DNA of 15,351 bases from Gammaproteobacteria bacterium HGW-Gammaproteobacteria-14. GTDB lineage: Bacteria > Pseudomonadota > Gammaproteobacteria > Pseudomonadales > Alcanivoracaceae. The notes beneath the pieces were generated by a model. It was not told the origin of the DNA. It did no database searches and saw only the letters and a list, made by a program, of their open reading frames with translations. A program made the position numbers and the translations under genes. Positions 7,397-14,784 of this stretch are shown here, piece after piece. The stretch lies in assembly GCA_002840115.1 (NCBI GenBank), contig PGZG01000017.1, positions 1 to 15,351 of the forward strand. The letters are read 5' to 3'. Position 1 is the stretch's first letter, and each line of letters begins with the position of its first letter.

Positions 7397-7432
7397 TATT
7401 TTAGATGTAAAGACGCTAATTTAACGGGTTAA
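7397..7432. promoter_or_regulatory. Candidate LysR operator: two nested dyads
   Basis: In the 120-base gap between the divergent LysR and azoR genes there is TTAG (7401-7404), 11 bases, then CTAA (7416-7419). Outer bases at 7397-7398 and 7422-7423 (TA/TA) also pair, so the arms match at 6 of 8 positions. Immediately next comes TTAAC-GG-GTTAA (7421-7432), whose two 5-base arms are perfect inverted copies. An AT-rich interrupted dyad near T-N11-A form, followed by a second site toward the target promoter, is the usual LysR layout. A -10-like TATAAC lies at 7449-7454 on the azoR side, and TAAAAT (minus strand, 7398-7403) could serve the regulator gene, which would make it autoregulated. No protein binding is shown. 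Confidence 0.55.
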
Positions 7433-7497
7433 TAATCCGAATGGCAAATATAACAATGGTCTCAACGTTATTCTTCAGCCCGCAAAGAGGACATCAC

Positions 7498-8115
7498 ATG
7501 GCAACGCTTCTCTCTATCAGCAGCAGCATTTTTGGCGATCAAGGCAATACCAGTCAGCTGGCTGGCGAGTTCGTCGCCCGTTGGCAGGCTCAGAACCCGC
7601 AGGGCAGCGTTGTCCACCGGGACGTAGGAAGCAATCCCCTGCCTCACTTGGACAGCAGCCGCGTGGGGGCCTTTTTTACCCCCGCCGAACAGCGTTCCGC
7701 AGAACAGCAGGCCGTTGTTGCTCAGTCCGATGCGCTGATCGCCGAGCTTAACAACGCGGACGCCATCGTTATCGGCCTACCGATGTACAACTTCGGCGTG
7801 CCGTCCCAGTTCAAGGCATGGATTGATCATGTCGCCAGGGCGGGAGTGACTTTTAAATATACCGACACCGGCCCGGTCGGACTGCTTGCCGATAAGCCGG
7901 TGATCGTATTTGCCGCCCGCGGCGGCCTCTACGCCAACACCCCGAACGACCATCAGGAACCCTTTATGCGCCAATTCTTGGGCTTTATCGGTCTGAACGA
8001 CGTGCGCTTCGTTTATGCCGAAGGCGTTAATATGGGCGATGAACCCAAGGCCAAGGCACTGGCCGGCGCCCGCAATGCGATGGATGCTGTACTAGCCGCC
8101 GTACAGGCGGCCTGA
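7498..8115 (+). CDS. azoR: FMN-dependent NADH:quinone oxidoreductase / azoreductase
   Basis: This is a 205-residue flavodoxin-fold protein aligning throughout with E. coli AzoR (201 residues). It has the FMN phosphate loop SISSSIFGDQGNTSQL (6-21), the highly conserved IVIGLPMYNFGVPSQFK (91-107), HVARAGVTFKYT (111-122) followed by GPVGLL, and ARGG (140-143) with LGFIGL near the C-terminus. AzoR-type enzymes use NADH for two-electron reduction of quinones, and of azo dyes in vitro, avoiding semiquinone radicals. The ATG at 7498 follows AAGAGG (7485-7490) at 7 bases; an upstream in-frame ATG at 7441 lies at the presumed promoter and gives no family match. The next gene, yqjG-like, starts 29 bases later with its own strong ribosome site. 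Expression probably depends on the divergent LysR regulator. Confidence 0.94.
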   Translation: MATLLSISSSIFGDQGNTSQLAGEFVARWQAQNPQGSVVHRDVGSNPLPHLDSSRVGAFFTPAEQRSAEQQAVVAQSDALIAELNNADAIVIGLPMYNFGVPSQFKAWIDHVARAGVTFKYTDTGPVGLLADKPVIVFAARGGLYANTPNDHQEPFMRQFLGFIGLNDVRFVYAEGVNMGDEPKAKALAGARNAMDAVLAAVQAA

Positions 8116-8144
8116 AAACTTAATGCAAGTAAAAGGAGAAGATC

Positions 8145-9131
8145 ATGGGATTGCTGGTAGACGGCCAATGGCAGGACAAGTGGTACGACACGGACAGCAC
8201 CGGCGGCCGCTTTGAACGCTCCGCCGCACAGTTTCGTAACTGGGTCACCGTCGACGGCAGCGCCGGGGCAGATGGCGTCGGTGGTTTTGCCGCCGAAGCC
8301 GGACGCTATCACCTCTATGTCTCACTGGCCTGCCCCTGGGCACACCGCACCCTGATCTTCCGGGAACTGAAAGGGCTTACCGACATGATCGATGTATCCG
8401 TGGTCAACCCGCTGATGCTCGATCATGGCTGGCCATTGAACAACGATTTCCCTGGCGCCACCGGCGATGCACTCTATGGCCTTAACTACCTGTACGAGCT
8501 GTACCTGAAAGCCAACCCGGAATATTCCGGGCGTGTCACCGTTCCCGTGCTCTGGGATAAGCAACAACAAACCATTGTCAGCAATGAGTCCGCCGATATT
8601 ATCCGCATGTTTAACAGCGCCTTCGATAATATTGGTGCCAAAGACGGCGATTACTATCCGCCGAATCTGCGTAACGATATTGATCGCATTAACGATCGCA
8701 TTTACCACCGAATCAATAACGGCGTGTATAAAGCGGGCTTCGCTAGCCGCCAGCAAGCCTATGAAGAAGCGGTTATTGAATTATTCGATGAGCTCGACTA
8801 TCTGGAAAAGCATCTTGGCCAACACCGTTGGCTGGCTGGAGAGAAAATCACCGAAGCAGACTGGCGCCTATTTACCACACTAGTGCGTTTTGATCCGGTG
8901 TATGTCACCCATTTCAAATGCAATATTCGTCGTATTGCAGATTACCCGAACTTGAACAATTACCTGCGTGACTTGTATCAGCAACCTGGTATTGCGGCGA
9001 CAGTGAATATAGAGCATATCAAACATCACTATTTCCGCAGCCACCCCACCATTAATCCCCATAGAGTGGTACCAGTGGGACCCAGGGTTGACTATGACGC
9101 GCCACATAATCGAAACGACATCGGAGGCTAA
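8145..9131 (+). CDS. yqjG: Glutathionyl-hydroquinone reductase (xi-class GST)
   Basis: This is a 328-residue cytosolic xi-class glutathione transferase, full length for the YqjG/PcpF group. The catalytic motif CPWAHRT begins at Cys63, the same residue number as in E. coli YqjG. It is followed by the thioredoxin-like half ending near VTVPVLWDK and SNESADIIRMFN, then an all-helical C-terminal half with EADWRLFTTLVRFDPVYVTHFKCN (about 241-264). These enzymes remove glutathione from glutathionyl-hydroquinones, returning hydroquinone. This completes the reduction begun by the AzoR product: quinones that reacted with glutathione before reduction are rescued here. The ATG at 8145 is preceded by GGAG (8135-8138). 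The stop at 9129-9131 is one base before the pirin ATG, and the pirin ribosome site lies inside the last codons of this gene, so the two are coupled. Confidence 0.95.
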   Translation: MGLLVDGQWQDKWYDTDSTGGRFERSAAQFRNWVTVDGSAGADGVGGFAAEAGRYHLYVSLACPWAHRTLIFRELKGLTDMIDVSVVNPLMLDHGWPLNNDFPGATGDALYGLNYLYELYLKANPEYSGRVTVPVLWDKQQQTIVSNESADIIRMFNSAFDNIGAKDGDYYPPNLRNDIDRINDRIYHRINNGVYKAGFASRQQAYEEAVIELFDELDYLEKHLGQHRWLAGEKITEADWRLFTTLVRFDPVYVTHFKCNIRRIADYPNLNNYLRDLYQQPGIAATVNIEHIKHHYFRSHPTINPHRVVPVGPRVDYDAPHNRNDIGG

Positions 9132-9132
9132 C

Positions 9133-10005
9133 ATGACGTCCCGACCCATTACCCGAGTAATTGCCGGCATGAACACCAGTGACGGCGCTGGCGTCAAGCT
9201 ACGCCGCACGCTAGGACAGTCACAACTTGCACGGATGGATCCTTTTTTAATGCTGGACGAATTTTCCAGTGACAATGCGGATGACTATATTGCCGGGTTC
9301 CCATCCCACCCCCATCGTGGCTTTGAAACGGTCACCTATATGCTTGACGGCCATATGTTGCATGAGGACCATATGGGCAACCGTGGCGACTTGCGCCCCG
9401 GTGACGTTCAATGGATGACCTGCGGTCGAGGCATTATTCACTCAGAAATGCCGCAACAAAAAGAAGGTCGCATGCGCGGCTTTCAGTTATGGCTCAATCT
9501 GCCTGCCAAAGACAAAATGCAGCCCGCCGCCTATCGTGATGTTCCCGCAGCAACCATGCCATGGCATTCCGTGGACGAGCATATACGCATTAAAATGATT
9601 GCCGGCAATTTGACAATCAATAACACATCGCTGCAAGGCCCGATTCAAGCCGGTGGCACCGAGCCCGTGTATGCCGACATCGAAATAGCCGCCAACCAGC
9701 AAGCGATAATTCCCCTGCCCGTCAGCCATAATGCCTTTATTTATGTTTTCGAGGGTACCTTGAGCAGTGCAGGAAAAGCCGTCCCACAACATGCAGCGGC
9801 TTTGCTGGGTAGTGGCGATAACCTGCAGGTCACTACCGGTGATGAGGGCGCCCGCTTTCTGCTAATCGCAGGAAAACCCTTAAACGAACCGGTGGTGCAA
9901 TATGGTCCTTTTGTAATGAACAGTGCCGCAGAAATAGAGCAGGCCCTGCGAGACTATCGCGATGGCACGCTCACCAATGGTGGCGTCACCGCGTTAGGCG
10001 CTTAA
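9133..10005 (+). CDS. Pirin family protein
   Basis: This is a 290-residue bicupin of the pirin family (YhaK/YhhW type). The N-terminal cupin holds the metal ligands His59 and His61 in PSHPHRGFETVTYML and His103 and Glu105 in GIIHSEMP; GDVQWMTCGRG lies between them. Bacterial pirins bind iron, and several have quercetin 2,3-dioxygenase activity; others bind partner enzymes or regulators. The start is ATG at 9133, chosen because GGAGG at 9123-9127 precedes it by 5 bases; an in-frame ATG at 9088 lies inside the yqjG-like gene. As last gene of the azoR-yqjG-pirin operon it probably handles an oxidised aromatic or flavonoid-like compound. In E. coli, yhaK likewise lies close to yqjG and the LysR gene yhaJ. 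The exact substrate is unknown. Confidence 0.94.
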   Translation: MTSRPITRVIAGMNTSDGAGVKLRRTLGQSQLARMDPFLMLDEFSSDNADDYIAGFPSHPHRGFETVTYMLDGHMLHEDHMGNRGDLRPGDVQWMTCGRGIIHSEMPQQKEGRMRGFQLWLNLPAKDKMQPAAYRDVPAATMPWHSVDEHIRIKMIAGNLTINNTSLQGPIQAGGTEPVYADIEIAANQQAIIPLPVSHNAFIYVFEGTLSSAGKAVPQHAAALLGSGDNLQVTTGDEGARFLLIAGKPLNEPVVQYGPFVMNSAAEIEQALRDYRDGTLTNGGVTALGA

Positions 10006-10011
10006 TCAACA

Positions 10012-10042
10012 TGGACACGGGGGCGTCCAGCCTCCGCGTCCA
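10012..10042. terminator. Hairpin between convergent pirin and TauE-like genes
   Basis: TGGACACGGGGGC (10012-10024) pairs with GCCTCCGCGTCCA (10030-10042) around a 5-base loop: 13 positions with one A-C mismatch and one G-U. It fills the short gap between the two convergent operons. No long T-run follows on either strand, with only TGTTGATTAAG on the minus side, so it is a plausible but imperfect bidirectional terminator. Confidence 0.6.
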
Positions 10043-10822
10043 TCAATCCACAATGCTGATCACAGAGCCAACCAGCAAAAGCATACCCGTCACCAATAAC
10101 AAGCCATATACCAGCATACGGAAGCGGACTTCATCTACCCGTCGATGCAATTGCTCTCCCAACAAGATGCCCACAGGCAATAACCACACTAACCAGGCTA
10201 ATGCGGGTAGCGCCGGAAGCAAACGCCCATCCAGAAAGAACGCGAACGTTAAAACACTGTTCAGCAAAAACCAGACACAGATCAGCGTGGCTCGAAAACG
10301 GGTCTTATCGAGCGTAGTACCGGCCAGTGCATACACCAGAAGCGGCCCGCCAGAAGCAAACAGACCATGGGTAATACCCGCAGAAAACATCAATGGCGAT
10401 ATCGACCAGGAAGGATGGCTACCATTATTAGCTGCTGTACTATTGCCTCCATTACTGCCTGCATAAAACCCACCCAGCCGCCACAATTCACGCCCAGAAA
10501 ACCAGATAATAAGAATGCCAAATAGTGGCTTCAACCAGCGTTCATTTAGCCAAGGTAGCAACAGATAACCCAACAAGGTTCCCGCAAGCATCAATGGCAA
10601 TATACGCAACATCAAAAGACGCACGGCAATGTGTTGCCGATAGCGCAGGGTCAGCCAGCCCGTCATCAAAATATTCAGTGGCACTAGTATTGGCAACAAC
10701 TCTGGTACCGGCATCAATAATGCCCCCAGAGATAGCGCTATCACGATGCTTCCAAAACCGGTGACAGCTTCCACCGTATAGGCAAAAAGAATAAAAATCG
10801 CCAACAACCAGAGCCACTCCAT
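10043..10822 (-). CDS. TauE/SafE family permease, last gene of the FMO operon
   Basis: This is a 259-residue inner-membrane protein with the two-repeat layout of TauE/SafE permeases: EAVTGFGSIVIALSLGALLMP in the first half (residues 18-38) and AGITHGLFASGGPLLVYALAG in the second (148-168). The halves are joined by a polar, Gly/Asn/Ser-rich loop at about 121-139 that is longer than is common. Family members export small anions such as sulfite or organosulfonates, but this subgroup is uncharacterised. The ATG at 10820-10822 overlaps the stop of the SDR gene by one base (TAATG) and lacks a good ribosome site, so translation very likely depends on the upstream gene. Its place at the end of an oxidative operon suggests export of a product or by-product, possibly a sulfur-containing anion. 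That is speculation. Confidence 0.85.
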   Translation of the reverse strand: MEWLWLLAIFILFAYTVEAVTGFGSIVIALSLGALLMPVPELLPILVPLNILMTGWLTLRYRQHIAVRLLMLRILPLMLAGTLLGYLLLPWLNERWLKPLFGILIIWFSGRELWRLGGFYAGSNGGNSTAANNGSHPSWSISPLMFSAGITHGLFASGGPLLVYALAGTTLDKTRFRATLICVWFLLNSVLTFAFFLDGRLLPALPALAWLVWLLPVGILLGEQLHRRVDEVRFRMLVYGLLLVTGMLLLVGSVISIVD

Positions 10823-11613
10823 TAGCGCTGCAGCTCTATGGAAAATTTACGCTTGATCAGCCGCATATACAAAGCAGGCCAGAGCCGCCAAAGCAGACTG
10901 GCAAATGCTGATAGTCGGTCAGGAAATACCCGGTGCTGACGTTTGTGGGACGCCTGCAGAATAATATTTGCCATCCATTCCGGAGAACGAACATTGCCCA
11001 CGGTTGAGCGAGCATGGTTCGCTGCGGCACCATCATGGCCCAGCGCATTCCGTTCAATTGGAGTATCCAGAAAACTGGGGTAGACCATCAGAACATGAAT
11101 GCCATCCGCCTCCACCTCCAAGCGCAGCACTTCAAAGAACTGAGACAATGCAGCCTTTGCAGCACAATAGGCAGCGCGCCCCGGCACCGGCATCCAACCA
11201 GCCATTGAGCCAATATTGATAATCTGCCCCCGACTTTGCGTTAACAATGGTAACGCCGCCAGAGCCAATGCCATTGGCGCCTGCCAATCTACCACCATCA
11301 CTTTCTCCAACACCGACAGCCCTGTATGGGCCGCAGGCGAGCGATGCGTTATGCCCGCGTTATTGATCAACACGTCCAGCCGACCAAAACGCTGCTCCAC
11401 AACTTCCAATAAACGCTGACGATCCACCATCAACGTTACATCGCAGACACAGGAAGCCGCCTGCGAGGGATGTGAAATGCTTTGCATTCGTTGCTGCAGC
11501 AGTGGCTCATCACGGTCGGCAAGCAGTACCGAATGCCCTGCCTTCAAGAACACCTGAGCCAACGCCCAACCCAGGCCGCTGGCGGCACCAGTAACAATCA
11601 CCACCTGACTCAC
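10822..11613 (-). CDS. Classical short-chain dehydrogenase/reductase (SadH-like)
   Basis: This 263-residue Rossmann enzyme has the classical SDR markers: TGAASGLG at residues 8-15 (cofactor loop), NNAG at 84-87, Ser136 in NIGSMAG and the Tyr149-x3-Lys153 catalytic pair in AYCAAKAA. Asp34 in LADRD favours NAD+ over NADP+. The usual Asn of the catalytic tetrad (VNxxG) is replaced by Asp109 in VVDWQAP; I recall Asp here in SadH-like SDRs. The C-terminal 40 residues contain an aromatic/hydrophobic segment (LLWRLWPALYMRLI), which may touch the membrane or a lipophilic substrate. The start is GTG at 11611-11613, with GAGG six bases upstream, overlapping the preceding stop by 4 bases (GTGA). It probably interconverts an alcohol and a ketone in the pathway run by this operon. 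Confidence 0.92.
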   Translation of the reverse strand: MSQVVIVTGAASGLGWALAQVFLKAGHSVLLADRDEPLLQQRMQSISHPSQAASCVCDVTLMVDRQRLLEVVEQRFGRLDVLINNAGITHRSPAAHTGLSVLEKVMVVDWQAPMALALAALPLLTQSRGQIINIGSMAGWMPVPGRAAYCAAKAALSQFFEVLRLEVEADGIHVLMVYPSFLDTPIERNALGHDGAAANHARSTVGNVRSPEWMANIILQASHKRQHRVFPDRLSAFASLLWRLWPALYMRLIKRKFSIELQR

Positions 11614-12581
11614 AGATCACCTCGGGCGCGAGCATGGTCAAGATAGTAGCGAAAGGTCTGCTCGGAAGTTTTTTCCGGCACATAACCAAACTCTTCCTTT
11701 AAGCGACGATTGGAAAGAACCGGACGGTAACGCAAGAAATCCAGCTGGTCGGGACCATATTCCGTGAGCCTCAGGCCGCGACCAACATACAACCCCCAAC
11801 GCAGCAGAAATGCGGGCAGCACCAGCAAAGGCTTGCCAAGAAGCCCCGCAATCACTGGCATGGTCAGAGCACCATCTCCCGCAAGATTATAAATACCAGC
11901 GCTCTCCTCCAGCACACCCTTGGCGATAATCGCCAGCACGTCCTGGTCCCAGATAAAAACGAATGGCGAGTCACTGCCTCGAATTGCCAGAATTCGTTTG
12001 CGAGCGAACAACTCGGTAATAAGATTGCGGGTCTCCGCACCCAGCACGGTGCCAGGTCGCAGTATCAACTGCTGCAATGCTGGATAACGCTGGCGATAGT
12101 CCTCCAGCATCTCTTCCACTAAACGTTTATGACAGGAGTAGGCAAAAACATCATTGCCACGTAATGGGTCTTGCTCATCAAGCCAGTCAGGATTATCCGC
12201 ATGATAACCATAGGCAGCGCCAGAGCTAGCCACGGTAAGATGCCTTACTCCCGCCGCAACACAGGCATCGAGAACGTTACGAGTACCATTCACATCAATA
12301 TCGTAATCCCGCTGGCGATCACCGCTATCTTTCAACACGGCGGCCAAATGAACCACATGGGTAATCTTCTTCTCGTTCAGCAATCTCGTTAACGAGGGGT
12401 CACGAATGTCCATGATCTGGAAATCGCAGGGCACCGCTGGATCAATACGCAGATCAATGCCAACAACCTGACAAAACCCTCCCAGCCGTGCAGCAAGCTG
12501 TCGGCCAAGATAACCGCCTGCACCGGTTATCAATACCCGGATATCGGATGAAGCGTCTGCAGCCCGAGGTGAAGGATTCAT
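11610..12581 (-). CDS. NAD-dependent epimerase/dehydratase family protein (extended SDR)
   Basis: This 323-residue extended SDR has TGAGGYLG at residues 19-26 for NAD(P) binding, Asp43 after strand two (VVGIDLR), VVHLAAVLKDS (76-86), SSGAAYG (119-125) and the Tyr148-x3-Lys152 pair in YSCHK. LRPGTVLG (174-181) is typical of epimerase and 3-beta-hydroxysteroid-dehydrogenase-like members. The C-terminal substrate domain lacks features that would point to a nucleotide-sugar substrate, and no sugar genes are nearby. Hydroxy-compound dehydrogenation or epimerisation of a lipophilic substrate is therefore more likely, by inference. The start is ATG at 12579-12581, with GGAG six bases upstream, overlapping the preceding stop (ATGA). 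A reading from 12644 would intrude further into the transporter gene and was refused. Residues 1-13 form a polar tail before the fold. Confidence 0.9.
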   Translation of the reverse strand: MNPSPRAADASSDIRVLITGAGGYLGRQLAARLGGFCQVVGIDLRIDPAVPCDFQIMDIRDPSLTRLLNEKKITHVVHLAAVLKDSGDRQRDYDIDVNGTRNVLDACVAAGVRHLTVASSGAAYGYHADNPDWLDEQDPLRGNDVFAYSCHKRLVEEMLEDYRQRYPALQQLILRPGTVLGAETRNLITELFARKRILAIRGSDSPFVFIWDQDVLAIIAKGVLEESAGIYNLAGDGALTMPVIAGLLGKPLLVLPAFLLRWGLYVGRGLRLTEYGPDQLDFLRYRPVLSNRRLKEEFGYVPEKTSEQTFRYYLDHARARGDL

Positions 12582-13465
12582 GCTGCACTCCGTGACCAGA
12601 AATGTGCCAGCGTCAAACCGGAAACAAGATGCCAGATCCCCCACAAGGCAGTAATCAAAATCATGCCTCCTGCTTGCGGAAAGAAGGTAAATAGAATCAT
12701 TAATCCCAAGCCCGAGTTTTGAATACCGACCTCCATAGTCACTGCACGACGATCCGCCAATGGCAAATGCGCCACACGACCGACTAAATTACCGACGATC
12801 AAAGCCATTGCATTATGCGCGACAACCAACAATAGAATACGATCCGCATGCTCCATAAAAAGGCCATAATTTTTTTGAAAGGCCAGAACAATGAACGCCA
12901 GAAAAATCCCCAACGATAACCAGCGCATCGGCTGCTCCGAGCGTTCCGCCAAACCGGGGAAACGACGACCAGCGGCCATACCCAACAAAATTGGCAATGC
13001 AAGCACCAGGGCCACTAGCAATAACAAACCTGCCGGATCGATACTGATTTGCTGAAGCAATGGCCTGGTCTGTGGGTTCAACCAGCCATACAGGGCAAAA
13101 TTGAGTGGTGTCATCACCACGGCAACCAGACTGGACACTGCTGTCATAGTGACAGAAACCGCAACATTGGCCCGAGCCATCCAGGTCATGACATTGGAAA
13201 AGGTTCCTCCGGGGCAGGACGCCACCAGAATCATGCCCAAGGCAAATTCGGCAGGAACTTGCAGTAGCCATGTAGCAAAACAGGTCACCATGGGCAGTAA
13301 AAGAAACTGGGCGATCATTCCCGCTACTGGCGCCTTCGGCTCGCGAATAATGCGACTAAAATCATTCACTTTTAGTTGCAACGACACGCCAAGCATCATC
13401 AGGGCAATAGCACCATTCATAATAACCAGATCAGTAGTGCTAAATTGCAGGCCGATGTCACTCAT
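12578..13465 (-). CDS. Bile acid:sodium symporter (BASS/SBF) family transporter
   Basis: This 295-residue polytopic membrane protein has the two conserved cores of the BASS family: CPGGTFSNV at residues 84-92 and EVGIQNSG at 245-252. These correspond to the unwound crossover helices that bind Na+ and substrate; the Glu and Gln-Asn of the second motif are the family's Na+-site residues. Bacterial members carry organic acids and other amphipathic anions such as pantoate-like acids, pyruvate or bile acids. The present substrate is unknown. The ATG at 13463-13465 overlaps the stop of the monooxygenase gene by one base (TAATG), and its own stop overlaps the next start (ATGA). This placement inside the operon suggests it imports the compound oxidised by the encoded FMO and SDR enzymes. 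Confidence 0.92.
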   Translation of the reverse strand: MSDIGLQFSTTDLVIMNGAIALMMLGVSLQLKVNDFSRIIREPKAPVAGMIAQFLLLPMVTCFATWLLQVPAEFALGMILVASCPGGTFSNVMTWMARANVAVSVTMTAVSSLVAVVMTPLNFALYGWLNPQTRPLLQQISIDPAGLLLLVALVLALPILLGMAAGRRFPGLAERSEQPMRWLSLGIFLAFIVLAFQKNYGLFMEHADRILLLVVAHNAMALIVGNLVGRVAHLPLADRRAVTMEVGIQNSGLGLMILFTFFPQAGGMILITALWGIWHLVSGLTLAHFWSRSAA

Positions 13466-14784
13466 TAAGCTATCGCGTCCATGTCTGTTATAACAAGATC
13501 TGCCTTGAGCTGCTTGATATGCCCCAATACTGTACTGCGATATTCATCCTTGCTGACGTAGTAGGCCATCCGATCTAACTGCAAATAACGATAGCCACCA
13601 TCCATGCGCTTATCTGCACTGGTACGTTTCTTATGCTGAAGCAATGATGCTGATTGCTTACCTGCATGGACCTGCCGCAAGTATAGCGCCACCATTTCGG
13701 CCTGCTCATTACGGCCTTCCCAGCCTAACCCGGCAGCTTCCACCATACCCATCACAAAAAGATCGTCATACTCCGGATGGAACACATTGAGATACAGTGA
13801 TGGCGCGCCACTTTGCGACCAGTTAAGGTGTTTACGATCAATGAAGGGGTAGTCCAGCTTATAGCCAGTAGCGGTGAGAATAAGATCGTAATCAGCCTGT
13901 TCGCCATCGGCAAAGGTCACCGTATAACCTGCCACAGAGCTAATATCACGACGAGCACGAATATCGCCATGCCCCAGATGATGTAACACCAGCGAATTAA
14001 TTACCGGGTGGGATTCATACATTTTGTAATCCGGATCTGGCAGACCGTAATCCGAAGGTTTGCCAATAACAGCACGGATCATCAATGCGTCAAGACGCTG
14101 TTTAATACCTCGAGGAAGCTTTATTTTTCCGCCAAGGCTATCGACCGGTTTTCCAAGCAGAAACTTTGGCAAGAAGTAATAACCCCGGCGCACAGACAGG
14201 TCAACCTGCTTTGCCTGATGCACCGCATCCACCGCGATATCCGCTCCAGAGTTACCACAGCCAATAATCAGCACACGCTTGTCACGAAATACTTCCGGGG
14301 TTTTGTACTCGCTGGCATGCATTAACTGGCCAGAGAACTCTCCGGGCAAAGCAATCTGGTTGGGGTGATGAAGCGTGCCATTGGCAATCAACAAGCCGGT
14401 AAATTGGCGTGTCTGCTCAATCCCCTGACACCGGGTGGTAATACGCCAGCCCTCGGCGAGTCTCTCAGTTGCAACAACTTCCGTGGAAAATTCGTAATGG
14501 CTATACAAGGAAAAGTGGCGGGCATACTGGCGAAAATACTCACGCAGCTGGCTATGGTGTGGATAGGTGGCCACATCATCAGCCATGGGAAATTCGCTAA
14601 ACTCAGTCATCCGTTTTGAAGAGATCAGGTGCGCCGACTGGTACATGGTGCTGGTGGGACTATCAATATCCCACAGACCACCCACATCACTGTGAATCTC
14701 AAAGCCGATAAACGGGATATCGTATTTCTTGAGGTTACGGGCCGTGGCCAGACCCATGGGGCCGGCACCAATGACTGCGTACAT
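13465..14784 (-). CDS. Flavin-containing monooxygenase
   Basis: This is a class B flavoprotein monooxygenase of 439 residues. It has an FAD loop GAGPMG at 6-11, Glu29 and GGLW (35-38), the FMO signature F150-SGxxxH156-xxx-Y160, the NADPH loop GCGNSG at 175-180 and the ATGY segment at 305-308. The signature ends in Tyr rather than the Trp-Pro/Asp of Baeyer-Villiger enzymes. N/S-oxygenation or hydroxylation is thus more likely, although some FMO-type proteins also oxidise ketones. The block from YQSAHLISSKRMTEFSEFPM (48-67) to YPHHSQLREYF is typical of FMOs. The start is taken as ATG at 14782-14784 because AAGGA (14792-14796) lies 7 bases upstream and the FAD loop then begins near the N-terminus; in-frame ATGs at 14820 and 14835 lack comparable sites. 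It heads a five-gene overlapping operon divergent from an AraC-type regulator. Confidence 0.93.
   Translation of the reverse strand: MYAVIGAGPMGLATARNLKKYDIPFIGFEIHSDVGGLWDIDSPTSTMYQSAHLISSKRMTEFSEFPMADDVATYPHHSQLREYFRQYARHFSLYSHYEFSTEVVATERLAEGWRITTRCQGIEQTRQFTGLLIANGTLHHPNQIALPGEFSGQLMHASEYKTPEVFRDKRVLIIGCGNSGADIAVDAVHQAKQVDLSVRRGYYFLPKFLLGKPVDSLGGKIKLPRGIKQRLDALMIRAVIGKPSDYGLPDPDYKMYESHPVINSLVLHHLGHGDIRARRDISSVAGYTVTFADGEQADYDLILTATGYKLDYPFIDRKHLNWSQSGAPSLYLNVFHPEYDDLFVMGMVEAAGLGWEGRNEQAEMVALYLRQVHAGKQSASLLQHKKRTSADKRMDGGYRYLQLDRMAYYVSKDEYRSTVLGHIKQLKADLVITDMDAIA

Noticed and set aside
7441..7497. Upstream extension of azoR by 19 codons
   Set aside because: No ribosome site precedes it, it covers the likely promoter, and AzoR homologues begin at the ATG at 7498, which has AAGAGG.
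8322..8756. 144-codon minus-strand open frame opposite yqjG
   Set aside because: Antisense shadow of a strongly conserved enzyme gene; no ribosome site or family match.
12813..13271. 152-codon minus-strand frame inside the BASS transporter gene
   Set aside because: Same strand but another frame within a clear transporter gene; Ser/Gly/Cys-rich product without a domain.
13101..13493. 130-codon plus-strand frame opposite the BASS gene
   Set aside because: Antisense to a real gene, no upstream ribosome site and no recognisable protein.
13465..14784. Baeyer-Villiger monooxygenase as the identity of the FMO gene
   Set aside because: The signature reads F-x-G-x3-H-x3-Y, not F-x-G-x3-H-x3-W-P/D, and the rest of the chain fits FMO; BV activity is not excluded but is not the best label.
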